From positions 1 to 39,902 of the forward strand of contig NZ_NEUF01000166.1 of NCBI RefSeq assembly GCF_002910915.1: a stretch of DNA of 39,902 bases, in the 5' to 3' direction. Below are positions 15,773 through 24,712 of the stretch, piece after piece (position 1 is the stretch's first letter; each line of letters begins with the position of its first letter). The DNA comes from Streptomyces sp. SM10 (GTDB lineage Bacteria > Actinomycetota > Actinomycetes > Streptomycetales > Streptomycetaceae). Below the pieces are notes generated by a model. That model ran no database searches and was not told where the DNA came from. It was given only the letters and a program-made list of their open reading frames with translations. Both the position numbers and the translations under genes were made by a program.

Positions 15773-16794
15773 GCGGTGTCCAAGCCCTTGTTGCGGCGCA
15801 GCAGCCAAACGAAGAACGGGGCGCCGAGCAGGGCGGTAAGGATACCGAGCGGCAGTTCGTTCGGGCGGATGAGGGTGCGGGAGAGGAGGTCGACGAGGAC
15901 GAGGTAGACGGCTCCGAGCAGCGCGGTGAGCGGGAGGAGCCGCCGGTTGTCCGCGCCGACGGTGAGGCGTACGAGGTGGGGGATCATCAGCCCGACGAAG
16001 CCGATGCCGCCGGCCACCGCGATGACCGAGCCGGTGAGCAGCGCGGTGATGACGAGCAGGACGGCGCGCAGGCGGTTGACGTCCACGCCGAGTGCGGTGG
16101 CGGATTCGTCGCCCGCGAGGACGGCGTTGAGCTGCCGGCCGAAGAGCCCGAGCAGGGCGGTGCAGGTCAGGACGATCGTCGCGACGACGGGCAGTTGGTT
16201 CCACTGGGCTCCGGCAACGCTGCCGAGCATCCAGAACATGACGGTGCGCAGTTCGGTGGGGGTGGCCCAGAGTTGGACGAAGCTGGTCGCGGAGAGCAGG
16301 ACGTAGCCGACCGCCACACCCGCGAGGACGAGGCGGGTGGGTGCCAGTCGTCCTCGGCGGCGGCCGAGGGCGAAGACCACCGCCCCGGTGGCGAGAGCAC
16401 CCAGGAAGGCCGCCCCCGCCACCCCCACGCCCCCGATGCCGATCCCGCCCAGGGTGATGACCAGGACCGCTCCGAAAGAGGCCCCGTAGGAGAAGCCGAG
16501 CACGGTCGGGTCGGCCAGCGGGTTGGTGACGAGGGTCTGCAGGACTGCACCGGCCACCGCCAGTCCGGCTCCGGCAAGGGCCGCGAGCAGGACACGGGGC
16601 GTGCGGAAGTTCCACACGATCTGGTCCAGTGCTGGGTCGTCCGTGGCCCCCTGCCCCGTGATGTGGTGGGCCACGATGGTCCAGACGTGGGCGACCGGTA
16701 TGGTCACCGCGCCGATGCTGATCGCTGTGATCATGGCGGCGATCAGCGCGGCGAGCAGGACGGCGACGCCGAGAGAGAGCCGAAGTCCGGTCAG
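15769..16794 (-). CDS. FecCD-type ABC importer permease
   Basis: The protein is a polytopic FecCD/BtuC-type permease with family motifs in NPLADPTVLGFSYGASFGA and GGIGFVGLMIPHLVR, and about nine to ten hydrophobic helices. The start is unusual. No ATG, GTG or TTG lies near the end of the binding-protein gene. The CTG at 16794 gives 341 residues, the normal family length, and overlaps the preceding stop as CTGA. The ATG at 16908 would add 38 non-hydrophobic residues encoded within the binding-protein gene. The next ATG inside removes most of the first membrane helix. I favour re-initiation at CTG, without proof. Confidence 0.88.
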   Translation of the reverse strand: MTGLRLSLGVAVLLAALIAAMITAISIGAVTIPVAHVWTIVAHHITGQGATDDPALDQIVWNFRTPRVLLAALAGAGLAVAGAVLQTLVTNPLADPTVLGFSYGASFGAVLVITLGGIGIGGVGVAGAAFLGALATGAVVFALGRRRGRLAPTRLVLAGVAVGYVLLSATSFVQLWATPTELRTVMFWMLGSVAGAQWNQLPVVATIVLTCTALLGLFGRQLNAVLAGDESATALGVDVNRLRAVLLVITALLTGSVIAVAGGIGFVGLMIPHLVRLTVGADNRRLLPLTALLGAVYLVLVDLLSRTLIRPNELPLGILTALLGAPFFVWLLRRNKGLDTA

Positions 16795-17831
16795 AGCGCG
16801 TCGGGGTGGAGCGTCTTGGCGATCTTCTCCACGGCCACGTCGTTGCTGGGGCCGAGGTAGATCGAGTCGGACAGCACCACGTACGCCTCGTTCTTCGCGG
16901 CCGTCCACTGGGGGAACTCCTTGAGCAGTTTCTTGGCGTAGGCCCCCGGATCGGGGTCGTTGTAACTGATGACGACGAGGGCGTCCACGTCGGCGGCGGC
17001 GACCTTCTCCTTGCTGAGGTCGGCGAAGGAGCCCTTGGCGGCATTCTCGAAGGCGTTGGTGCCCCCGGCGTTTGCGAGGATGTCGTTGTAGATGCCCTTG
17101 GCGACGACGGAACTGAAGTCGTTGCCGCCCATGGTCATGTTGGAGAAGAGGACCATGACCTTGGGCTTCTTCTCGCCCTTGACCTTTTCCGCGATCTCAG
17201 CGGTGCGCTTGTCGGACTCGGCGATCAGCTTCTCGGCTCGGTCGCTGACGCCAAAGACCTTGCCCATGTCGCGCAGCAGGGTCCGGCTGTCCTCCATCGT
17301 CATCTTCGAGGTGTCCTGGTCGCAGCCCTGCGGGGAGATGTAGCTGTTGGCGCCGACCTGCTTGAGCTGGTCGCGGGTGGCGAAGCCGTTCTTGGCGTCG
17401 AAACCGTAGGCGGTGGTGGACAGGACGAGGTCGGGGCGCTGGGCGAGCATCGCCTCGCGGGGGATGTCGAAGGCGTCGTTGAGCTTGATGTCCCCCTTCG
17501 GCAAGGACTTGATCGCGTCGGCTCGGCCCGGGACCTCGGACATGCCGTAGGTCTGCTGGTTGACGGCGATGCGGTCCTTGAGTCCGAGGGCCAGCAGCGT
17601 GGAGACCTCGGCGACCGAGGCGCCGTTCATGACGACCACCCGGCTGGGGGCCTTGGTGAAGGTCTGCTTCACCCCGCAGTTCTCCAGTGTCACCGGGAAG
17701 CCGCCGGCCGGGGACGAGGCGGCGGGCTTCTCGGCCGCCGCGGTCTTCCCGTCCGACGAGTCCCCGCATCCGGCGGTCGCGAAGCCGACGACGGCTATCA
17801 CTACGAGAGCGGCGATCCGCTTGGTGGACAT
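16791..17831 (-). CDS. Metallophore-binding lipoprotein of the ABC importer
   Basis: This 346-residue protein has a lipoprotein signal (basic MSTKR, hydrophobic helix, lipobox-like ATAGC with Cys at about 22). The rest is a Fe/B12-type periplasmic binding protein (class III, TroA/BtuF-like). It begins with the typical strand PSRVVVMNGASVAEVSTLLALG and has a helical backbone later. It should be anchored outside the membrane and hand a metal complex to the FecCD permease. It starts eight bases after the NRPS stop, so it is in the biosynthetic operon. This supports a link between the peptide product and uptake. Confidence 0.9.
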   Translation of the reverse strand: MSTKRIAALVVIAVVGFATAGCGDSSDGKTAAAEKPAASSPAGGFPVTLENCGVKQTFTKAPSRVVVMNGASVAEVSTLLALGLKDRIAVNQQTYGMSEVPGRADAIKSLPKGDIKLNDAFDIPREAMLAQRPDLVLSTTAYGFDAKNGFATRDQLKQVGANSYISPQGCDQDTSKMTMEDSRTLLRDMGKVFGVSDRAEKLIAESDKRTAEIAEKVKGEKKPKVMVLFSNMTMGGNDFSSVVAKGIYNDILANAGGTNAFENAAKGSFADLSKEKVAAADVDALVVISYNDPDPGAYAKKLLKEFPQWTAAKNEAYVVLSDSIYLGPSNDVAVEKIAKTLHPDAL

Positions 17832-17839
17832 GTGTGCTC

Positions 17840-20800
17840 CTAGTTCGAGGCCGGCTCACAGCCGGGGTTCGTATCAAGAGTCGGACGGGGCTCGGAGCCA
17901 GTTCCCGGCTTTTGCGAGCCGGGTGCAGTGGGGGCCGGGAGGTCACCCTGGGCCACGCAGTGGTCCAGTTGCCGGAAGAAGGCCGCCCGGTCGATCACCG
18001 GGTGAGTGGGCGGGACGGGGCTTCCGGCCGCAAGGAGGCTTGCGCGCACGTGGTCGGCCTGAACGGTCGCCAGGGCGAGGTCTCCGTCCGTTCCGATCGG
18101 GGCATCGGGCAGGGAGTCGAAGAACGCCAGAACCGCTGCGGCGTCTTCGTCGTCCTGAGATATCCGCTCCCGCCAGGTGTCCAGGGCCAGGGCCTCGACC
18201 GTGTATCCGTACTCGCGCAGCCAGCGGTGCAGATCCTCCTGGCGCACCGGGGCCCCCGCGTGGTGGTGCACCACCGCCGCCGGGTGCCGCGTGCCGGGGC
18301 CGGTCACCACGATCTCGGCGGCGACCCGGTCGGCCGGGGTCCAGGACTCCTCCGTGAAGAGGTCGGGCACAAGGCCCGCAGGCACTCCGGCGCGCAGGAC
18401 GGTCCACAGGAAGTCCTGGCGGTTGACCCTGCCTGTACCGATCGGTCCGACGACGCGGCCGAGCCGGTGGATGGTGACGGGCAGACCACGCTCAGCCGCC
18501 TGTTCCAGGAGGTGTTCGGAGGCCCACTTGGTCTGCTGGTAGCCGTAGCTCAGCCCTTCGTGGGCAGGGAGGAACGACTCCGTGAACTCCGCGCTCAGGG
18601 AGCGGGGCGGGCCGACGGAGAGGGTGGAGACGTAGTGGAGCGGGATGCGTCGCGGAGCGGCCAGCCGCAGCAGATCGTGGGTGGAGTCTGTGTTGGCCGG
18701 GCGAAGCGCGGTGTAGTCACGGACGACGCTGACCGCCGCGCCGTTGTGGACGATGGCGTCGACAGTGGCCCTGAGTTCGTCCCATTGCTCGTCGCCCAGG
18801 CCCAGCAAGGGCCGGTCGAGGTCGGCCGGAAAAGCAGTCACGCGGTGGTGCTGGTCCGGTGGCAGCGGCAGGTCGGCCGCAGCCAGTGCGGAGTGGACGC
18901 GTTCCAGGGCTGTGTCGGGGCTCGCGGCCCGTACGGCGCAGACCACCTCGACATCGGTGCGGCGCAACAGTTCGGTAAGCAGGTGGGTTCCGACGAAGCC
19001 TGTGGCTCCGGTGAGCAGGACCCTCCGGGGCGGCCAGGCAACCGTGTCGGCTCCCGGTTGGATAGCGGGGGTGAGGATCGTGTCGGCAGCCAGGGTGGAG
19101 ACCAGTACAGACCTGGTCGTCAGGTTGTCCGGGCCGGAGCCGAACTCGGCTGCGAGGAACGCGGCGAGAGCGGCGGAAGTAGCGTGCTGGAAGAGCCAGG
19201 CCACCTTTACCTCCCTGCCCAGCTCGGCCGCCAGGCGGTTTGCTGCCTGGATGGCCTGGAGGGACTGGGCCCCGCGGTCGAAGACGTCGTCGTGCTCGGT
19301 GAGGTCTCCGGCCGCCAGCACCTCACGCCAGACGTCGGTCACGGCCTTCGTGAGCGTGCGGTCCTGGAAGGTTCCGGCAGTGACCCCCGGCGACGGGAGC
19401 TGGGCGAGCAGGGCGGCGCGGTCCGTCTTGCCGGACGCCGTACGGGGCAGGCGGTCCAGGAAGCCGAGCGAGGTGGGGATCATCGCCGCGGGCAGCCGGG
19501 TCTTGAGGTAGTTGCGTACCGCGGAGAGCGGGGGCTGGTCCTGGGCGGCGACCAGGTGGGCGGTGAGCCTGCGGGTGCCGTCGGGCAGTACCTGGCCCAC
19601 CACCGCGGCGTCCTTGATGCCGGGGTGGGAGAGCAGGGCGCTCTCCACCTCGGCCGGCTGGACCCGGTGGCCGCTGATCTTGAACTCGTCGTCAACGCGG
19701 CCGAGGTAGCGCAGGAGACCGTCCGTCCCGACCTCCACGCGGTCACCGGTGCGGTAGGCGCGCGGAGCGTCGGCCAGCCCTTCCAGCCGGACGAACCGCT
19801 CGGCGGTCTCCTCGGGCAGGTTGCGGTAGCCGTGGGCGAGCGCGGGGCCCAGCAGATACAGCTCTCCGTCGCGGACGGCGACCCGGCTGCCGGGCAGGGG
19901 GCGGCCTACGGGAGTGTCGTCAGGGGCGAGGGCGGGGTCGTTCAGGTCGGCGGCGGTGGCCACCACCGTTCCCTCGGTCGGGCCGTAGGTGTTGACCAGG
20001 CGGACGTCCGTGCCGACGGCCTTGCGCCAGCGGGCCGTTCGCTCGGGCAGGGCCGCCTCGCCGCCGATGATCACGGTGTGCACCGTGCTCGGCAGATCTC
20101 CCGCCCCGATGGACAAGGCGTAGGCCAGCTCGTGCCAGTACGCGGTCGGCAGGTCGAGCACATTGACGGCCAGACGCTCGCATACGGAGAGGAAGTGCGG
20201 GACCGAGTCCGTCATGTCCGGCTCACGGATCACCAGGGTGGCGCCGGAGCACAGGGTCAGGAAGATCTCCTCGACGCTGGTGTCGAAGTGGAGGGGGGCG
20301 AACTGAAGTACGCGGTCGTCGCGTTGCGGCCCGTAGCGGAGGCCCGCCGCCGCGACGAAGTGAGTCAGCGCGCCGTGCCCGACCTCGACACCCTTGGGCT
20401 CCCCCGTGGAACCGGAGGTGTGGAGCACGTAGGCGAGGTCGTCGGGCCCCGAGGTGGAGAGCGGGGGCTGGTGGGGCTCGGTGCCCGGCGGCGCGTCGAT
20501 CAGCATGATCTCGCGGTTCGGGAAGAGGTGGGCGTACCGCTGCTCGGTGACGACGAGGGCCGGCGCGGCGGAGGTAAGCAGGGCGGCAGTGCGATCCGTC
20601 GGGGCGCCGGGGTCGAGGGGGCAGTAGACGGCCCTCGCGGACATGATGCCGAGCAGGACGGTGACGGCGTCGATGCCCCGGGGCAGGGCCACGGCCACCA
20701 GTTCACCGCTACTCACCCCGCGTCCGGCGATCCGCCGGGCAATGTGGAGGGCCTCTCCGAAGAGGTCGGCGTACGAGATACTCCGGTCGCCCTCCTCGAC

Positions 20801-22237
20801 GGCCACCGCGCCGCCGCGGCGGGTCGCATGATCGGCGATGAGCGAGAGTACGGGGCGCGGCGGCGCGGGGAGCGGGTCCCCTTCAACGACGTGGATCGGC
20901 GCCATGCAGCGTGCGCTTCGTACGGGGCGCAGAGCGGTGAACGGCCGGTCGGGGTCGGCAACCGATTCCGTCAGGAGGCTGAACAGGGCGCTGCGGTGAT
21001 CCGCGACCTCGGCGGCGGTGTAGAGGTCGGGGTTGGCGTCCACGGCGAAGCGCAGGGCGGTGCCTTCGGAGCGGTCGTACACGTTGAACGCGAGGTCGTC
21101 GACGGGGCCGGCCGACACGTTGTGGACGGTGCTGCGGTGTCCGGCGAAGCGCAGGTCGTAGGCGAAGGGCATGATGTTGACGCCGGGTCCGGAGAGGCGC
21201 CGTCCGCCGCCCACCAGTCGCAGGTCGCGGCGGATCTGTTCGTAGCGGTAGCGCTGGTGCGGGAGGGCGGCGCGCACCTCTTGGGAGACTGCGGCCGTCA
21301 GGGTGCGCAGGCTGTCGTCCGGGCCCACGGTCACCCGCAGCGGCAGCACGTTGCGGACCATGGCGGGCACGCGCAGGGAAACCGAGCCGAAGCGGCCCAT
21401 CGCCGGGACGCTCAGCACGATCTCGGGTGCCCCGGTGGCGCGGTGGAGGTGGGCGGCGGTGACCGCGAGCAGGATCTCCGACCAGGACACTTTCAGGGCA
21501 CGGGCGGTGGTCCGGAGCGCCGCCGTGGTGCCGGCGTCGAGATCCGCCGCGTCCCGGAGGAAGGAGGCTCCCGGAAGCGCCGAGCGGCCTGCCGGGGTGG
21601 CTACCTCCGGCCTGTCGGCGTACCGGCCGTTCCAGTGGTCCCGGTCGCGGGCGTACCGCTCGGACGTACGGTAGGCGGCCTCCTCCTCGCGTACGGAGGC
21701 GAGGGTGCCGAAGCCGCTGGGTCCTGGCTCGGTGTCGGTCACGAGGCCGGTGTAGAGGTCGGCGACGCGGCGGGCGACCAGGGAGAGGCCGAAGCCGTCG
21801 AGTGCGATGTGATGGACGCGGTGGTACCAGAGGTGCCGGTCGGGCGCCAGGCGGAACAGGGCGTGGCCGAACAGCGGGCCGTGGGTGAGGTCGACGGGGC
21901 GGGCGACGTCCTCGTCGATCCAGGCGAGCGCGGCGGCGTGGGGATCGGGCGCTTCTGAGAGGTCGGCGGTGTGGAGGTCCCACCGAGGGACGGCGGTATC
22001 GACCTGCCAAGGGTGCCCCTCCTCGTCGGTCATGAAGACGCAGTGCAGGGCCTCGGTCTCCTCGACCACCCGGCTCAGGGCGGCCCCGAAGAGGTCCACG
22101 TCGACCGGGCCCTCGATCACCACGTACTCGGCCGTGTTGTAGGCGGGACTGGAGGTGTCGAGATGGTGCCCGGTCCAGATGCCCTCCTGGGCACCGAGCA
22201 GTGGGTGGCGGCGCAGGTCGTTCTCAGACGTCGCCAT
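17840..22237 (-). CDS. Isonitrile lipopeptide NRPS (C-A-T-R), ScoA-like
   Basis: This is a single-module NRPS of 1465 residues. The condensation domain (about 1-440) has HHIALDG at 142-148. The adenylation domain (about 460-945) has HTSGSTGEPKG, NTYGPTEG, YRTGDR and K937. The carrier domain has its phosphopantetheine Ser at 992 (RGAQSLQA). A thioester reductase (about 1065-1465) has GATGFVG at 1077-1083, T1205 and Y1233/K1237. The specificity residues read by eye are D-T-E-A-I-G-T-V-V-K, close to lysine codes, and the acidic third residue suits a side-chain amine. In the ScoA/MmaA family the enzyme acylates both amines of lysine with isonitrile fatty acids and releases the product reductively. 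Its start overlaps the ACP gene by 14 bases. Confidence 0.93.
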   Translation of the reverse strand: MATSENDLRRHPLLGAQEGIWTGHHLDTSSPAYNTAEYVVIEGPVDVDLFGAALSRVVEETEALHCVFMTDEEGHPWQVDTAVPRWDLHTADLSEAPDPHAAALAWIDEDVARPVDLTHGPLFGHALFRLAPDRHLWYHRVHHIALDGFGLSLVARRVADLYTGLVTDTEPGPSGFGTLASVREEEAAYRTSERYARDRDHWNGRYADRPEVATPAGRSALPGASFLRDAADLDAGTTAALRTTARALKVSWSEILLAVTAAHLHRATGAPEIVLSVPAMGRFGSVSLRVPAMVRNVLPLRVTVGPDDSLRTLTAAVSQEVRAALPHQRYRYEQIRRDLRLVGGGRRLSGPGVNIMPFAYDLRFAGHRSTVHNVSAGPVDDLAFNVYDRSEGTALRFAVDANPDLYTAAEVADHRSALFSLLTESVADPDRPFTALRPVRSARCMAPIHVVEGDPLPAPPRPVLSLIADHATRRGGAVAVEEGDRSISYADLFGEALHIARRIAGRGVSSGELVAVALPRGIDAVTVLLGIMSARAVYCPLDPGAPTDRTAALLTSAAPALVVTEQRYAHLFPNREIMLIDAPPGTEPHQPPLSTSGPDDLAYVLHTSGSTGEPKGVEVGHGALTHFVAAAGLRYGPQRDDRVLQFAPLHFDTSVEEIFLTLCSGATLVIREPDMTDSVPHFLSVCERLAVNVLDLPTAYWHELAYALSIGAGDLPSTVHTVIIGGEAALPERTARWRKAVGTDVRLVNTYGPTEGTVVATAADLNDPALAPDDTPVGRPLPGSRVAVRDGELYLLGPALAHGYRNLPEETAERFVRLEGLADAPRAYRTGDRVEVGTDGLLRYLGRVDDEFKISGHRVQPAEVESALLSHPGIKDAAVVGQVLPDGTRRLTAHLVAAQDQPPLSAVRNYLKTRLPAAMIPTSLGFLDRLPRTASGKTDRAALLAQLPSPGVTAGTFQDRTLTKAVTDVWREVLAAGDLTEHDDVFDRGAQSLQAIQAANRLAAELGREVKVAWLFQHATSAALAAFLAAEFGSGPDNLTTRSVLVSTLAADTILTPAIQPGADTVAWPPRRVLLTGATGFVGTHLLTELLRRTDVEVVCAVRAASPDTALERVHSALAAADLPLPPDQHHRVTAFPADLDRPLLGLGDEQWDELRATVDAIVHNGAAVSVVRDYTALRPANTDSTHDLLRLAAPRRIPLHYVSTLSVGPPRSLSAEFTESFLPAHEGLSYGYQQTKWASEHLLEQAAERGLPVTIHRLGRVVGPIGTGRVNRQDFLWTVLRAGVPAGLVPDLFTEESWTPADRVAAEIVVTGPGTRHPAAVVHHHAGAPVRQEDLHRWLREYGYTVEALALDTWRERISQDDEDAAAVLAFFDSLPDAPIGTDGDLALATVQADHVRASLLAAGSPVPPTHPVIDRAAFFRQLDHCVAQGDLPAPTAPGSQKPGTGSEPRPTLDTNPGCEPASN

Positions 22238-22493
22238 GGTGTCCTGCTTCCTGTCGTGCCCGCTGTCGCTCGTCCAGCAGGTGCCACCAGCGCTGAAAGG
22301 AGGGCAGTTCGGCCAGGTCGATGAAGGAGACGTCGATGCCGTACTCCTGCCAGCGCTCGACGAGCGTGACGACGCGCAGGGAGTCGAGTCCCGCGCCGAC
22401 GGGGTTGTCGTCGAGGTCGACCTCTTCGGGCTCCTGGTAGAGCAGTTCGGCGAGATCGGCGCGGAACTGCTGGGGGGAGAGGGCAGCGGGCAT
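22224..22493 (-). CDS. Acyl carrier protein of isonitrile pathway, ScoB-like
   Basis: This 89-residue carrier protein has the attachment Ser at 38 (AGLDSLRVVTL). GAAGGGA precedes the ATG. It lies between the acyl ligase and the NRPS, the same place as ScoB and M. tuberculosis Rv0100. In that pathway it holds the unsaturated fatty acyl chain to which glycine is added. The 14-base overlap with the NRPS start indicates translational coupling. The long C-terminal helix (ERQRARQEAGHH) resembles carriers that dock onto NRPS condensation domains, but this is only an impression. Confidence 0.9.
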   Translation of the reverse strand: MPAALSPQQFRADLAELLYQEPEEVDLDDNPVGAGLDSLRVVTLVERWQEYGIDVSFIDLAELPSFQRWWHLLDERQRARQEAGHHGDV

Positions 22494-22540
22494 GGTGATC
22501 CCTTCTCTATGGGAGGGGTGGCTTTCCCGGTGGGTGGAGG

Positions 22541-24133
22541 TCAGTTGACCTTGCGGTCGGAGCCGTCCCAGAACCGGTTCCGCAGTTCGCGGCGGAGGAT
22601 CTTGCCGCTGGGGTTACGCGGGACGTGGTCGATGAACTCGTACTTCGCGGGCAGCTTGAACGCGGCCAGCCGGGGGGTCAGGAAGGTGTGCAGGTCGCGG
22701 GCGCGGACGGGCTCGCCGCCCAGGTCGGCGGGGACGACGAAGGCGTGGACGTACTCGCCCCACCGCTCGTCGGGCGCTCCGACGACCACGGCCTCGGCGA
22801 CGCCGGGGTGGTGCTCCAGGACGTTCTCGATCTCCGCCGGGTAGACGTTCTCCCCGGCCACGAGGATGGCGTCCTTGATCCGGTCGCGGATGAAGACGTA
22901 TCCGTCCTCGTCGACGAAGCCGGCGTCCCCGGTGCGTATCCAGCCGCCGACGAGCGTCTCAGCGGTCTTGTCGGGGAGGTTCCAGTACTCCAGCATGCGC
23001 GCCGGTGTGGCCAGGCAGACCTCGCCGACGGCCCCGGGCGGCAGTACCGTGCCGTGGTCGTCGATCACCTGGACCCGCACGCCCGGGTAGGGGCGGCCCG
23101 CCGCCTGCATAAGGGGCGATCCGGGTTCGTGGACGGCAGGCGGCAGGCAGACGGCTGTGTTGCCGGTCTCCGTGAGCCCGTAGATCTGGGCGAACTCGCA
23201 GCGGAACACGGCCATGCTCTGCTCCAGCAGAGTCTCGGAGATCGGAGACCCGCCGTAGACGATCTTGCGCAAGGTGGCGAAATCGGCCGGGGTGACGCCG
23301 GGCCGGGTCAGCATCATGCGCAGCATGGCCGGGACCACGCAGGCGGTGGTGATCCCGAGCCGGTGGATCAGCTCGACCGCCCCGGCCGCGTCGAAGGCGG
23401 GCATCGCCACGACGGTGGTCCCGGCGTTGAAGTTCTGCGTCGCCCACCAGAGGCCGCCGATGTGGAAGCCGGGAATACCGATCAGCGCGATGTCTCCTGC
23501 CCGCCAGTCGATCCAGTCGACGTCTGCTTCGGCCATGGCGTCCGCGATGGCGAAGAAGCTCCGGTGGGCCAGGACGACGCCCTTGGGCAGCCCGGTGGTA
23601 CCGCTGGTGTAGAGCTGAGCTACCGGGGTGTCGCGGGTGGCCGCGTACGCCTCGGCGGCTCCGGTGCCGGCAGCTTTCCAGGCGGCGTAGCCTTCGGCCG
23701 CGTCAAGGACGACGATGTGTTCGGGCGGTGTGGCGGGCATACCGTCGACGACGGGCCGGAACTCCTCCTCGACGAGGAGGAGCCGGGTGCCGGAGTCGTG
23801 GAGGATGTGGCTGACCTCGGGTGACGTCAGACGCCAGTTGACCGGGACAAGGACGGTTCCGGTCTTGGCGCAGGCGAAGAGGACCTCGTAGTAGCGCTCG
23901 GACTCCTTGCCGAGGTAGGCGACCCGGTCACCGGCAGTGAGACCTGCCGCTCGCAACGCCTGCGCGGTGCGGTCGCTCTCACTGTGCAGTGCGGCGTAGG
24001 TGAGGGTGGTGTCGCCGCAGATGACCGCCGGGGTGTCAGGCTGGTGTTCGGCGTGGAAGCGTGCGGTGTCGATGAGTGTGGTGAGTCTGTGATGCAGCCG
24101 GGCGCCCGGTCGTGGGCTGTCAGGGGATTCCAT
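22541..24133 (-). CDS. Fatty acyl-ACP ligase/AMP ligase, ScoC-like
   Basis: This 530-residue ANL-family enzyme has YTSGTTGLPKG at 175-185, YGLTETGN, the hinge region GWIRTGDAGFVDEDGY and the catalytic-lysine motif PSGKILRREL near the end. It should adenylate a short or medium fatty acid and load it onto the neighbouring ACP, as ScoC does and as FadD10 (Rv0099) does in M. tuberculosis. It starts 45 bases after the ScoD-like gene and ends 47 bases before the ACP. Chain length cannot be read from sequence. A stand-alone acyl-CoA ligase is the alternative, but gene order argues for the ACP role. Confidence 0.9.
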   Translation of the reverse strand: MESPDSPRPGARLHHRLTTLIDTARFHAEHQPDTPAVICGDTTLTYAALHSESDRTAQALRAAGLTAGDRVAYLGKESERYYEVLFACAKTGTVLVPVNWRLTSPEVSHILHDSGTRLLLVEEEFRPVVDGMPATPPEHIVVLDAAEGYAAWKAAGTGAAEAYAATRDTPVAQLYTSGTTGLPKGVVLAHRSFFAIADAMAEADVDWIDWRAGDIALIGIPGFHIGGLWWATQNFNAGTTVVAMPAFDAAGAVELIHRLGITTACVVPAMLRMMLTRPGVTPADFATLRKIVYGGSPISETLLEQSMAVFRCEFAQIYGLTETGNTAVCLPPAVHEPGSPLMQAAGRPYPGVRVQVIDDHGTVLPPGAVGEVCLATPARMLEYWNLPDKTAETLVGGWIRTGDAGFVDEDGYVFIRDRIKDAILVAGENVYPAEIENVLEHHPGVAEAVVVGAPDERWGEYVHAFVVPADLGGEPVRARDLHTFLTPRLAAFKLPAKYEFIDHVPRNPSGKILRRELRNRFWDGSDRKVN

Positions 24134-24178
24134 GTGTGGTGTCCGTCCGGTGCCGGCCCGCGCTGGCGGGCGGGTAGG

Positions 24179-24712
24179 TCAGGTGATGTTGACGAAGGCG
24201 AGGGTGGCTTCGCCGTCGCACCGTCCGTCCTGGGCGTCGCCGTAGCGGTAGGCGGTGGTGGCCATGAGAAGTGGCTTGCCGCCGGGCGAACGCCGTTCGA
24301 CGGAGCGGAACTCCATCTCGCCGTAAAAGTCCCGCGGAGCGACGGGTCGTTGGAACCGGGAGGCGAAGCGGGCGATGAGGATGTCCGGCAGCTGATGACG
24401 CCAGAAGTCCTCCAGCGTCCAGCTTTCGAAGCCGCTCAGAAGCCTTTCCTTCACCGACTTGGCGACGAGGTAATACATCATCTGGTTGTAGGCGATGTTC
24501 ACCTCGACCGCGTTCAGGTGGCCGGTGTCGTCGATGTAGCAGGACTCCGGGATCGCGAACGTCGCACGCACCCGGGAGAGTCCGTCGGGCAGGGCGGACA
24601 CCTCTGCGGTGAGCAGGTAGCGGCAGTGGTGTTTGTACGGGGTGAGCACCCGGGGCAGCAGTTCCTGGTCGGTGGCGAAGGTGCGCGTCGGGGCGGTGTC
24701 GGTGGCGGTCAT
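24179..24712 (-). CDS. FcoT-like enzyme adding glycine to the acyl chain, ScoD-like
   Basis: This 177-residue protein is of the FcoT (Rv0098) type, a hotdog-like thioesterase family. ESCYIDDTGHLNAVEVNIAY and YYLVAKSV are the recognisable conserved stretches. In the ScoD family it catalyses Michael addition of glycine to an enoyl-ACP and then hydrolyses the thioester. This yields the N-carboxymethyl-3-aminoacid that the oxidase turns into an isonitrile. The start codon overlaps the oxidase stop as ATGA, so the two successive enzymes are made together. The family is small and largely restricted to these clusters, which makes the assignment specific. Confidence 0.9.
   Translation of the reverse strand: MTATDTAPTRTFATDQELLPRVLTPYKHHCRYLLTAEVSALPDGLSRVRATFAIPESCYIDDTGHLNAVEVNIAYNQMMYYLVAKSVKERLLSGFESWTLEDFWRHQLPDILIARFASRFQRPVAPRDFYGEMEFRSVERRSPGGKPLLMATTAYRYGDAQDGRCDGEATLAFVNIT

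Noticed and set aside
15976..16860. Plus-strand frame opposite the permease
   Set aside because: The product is a Gly/Asp/Glu-rich antisense shadow of a hydrophobic permease and has no ribosome-binding site or known motif.
14921..17831. Classical iron-siderophore uptake locus
   Set aside because: The importer is of the siderophore type, but it is fused to the isonitrile operon by an 8-bp gap and no siderophore biosynthesis is present. Iron import cannot be excluded, but it is not the preferred reading.
17687..21958. Very long open frame on the plus strand opposite the NRPS
   Set aside because: It is antisense to a gene with all C-A-T-R motifs. Long opposite frames are expected in GC-rich coding DNA, and its translation matches no domain.
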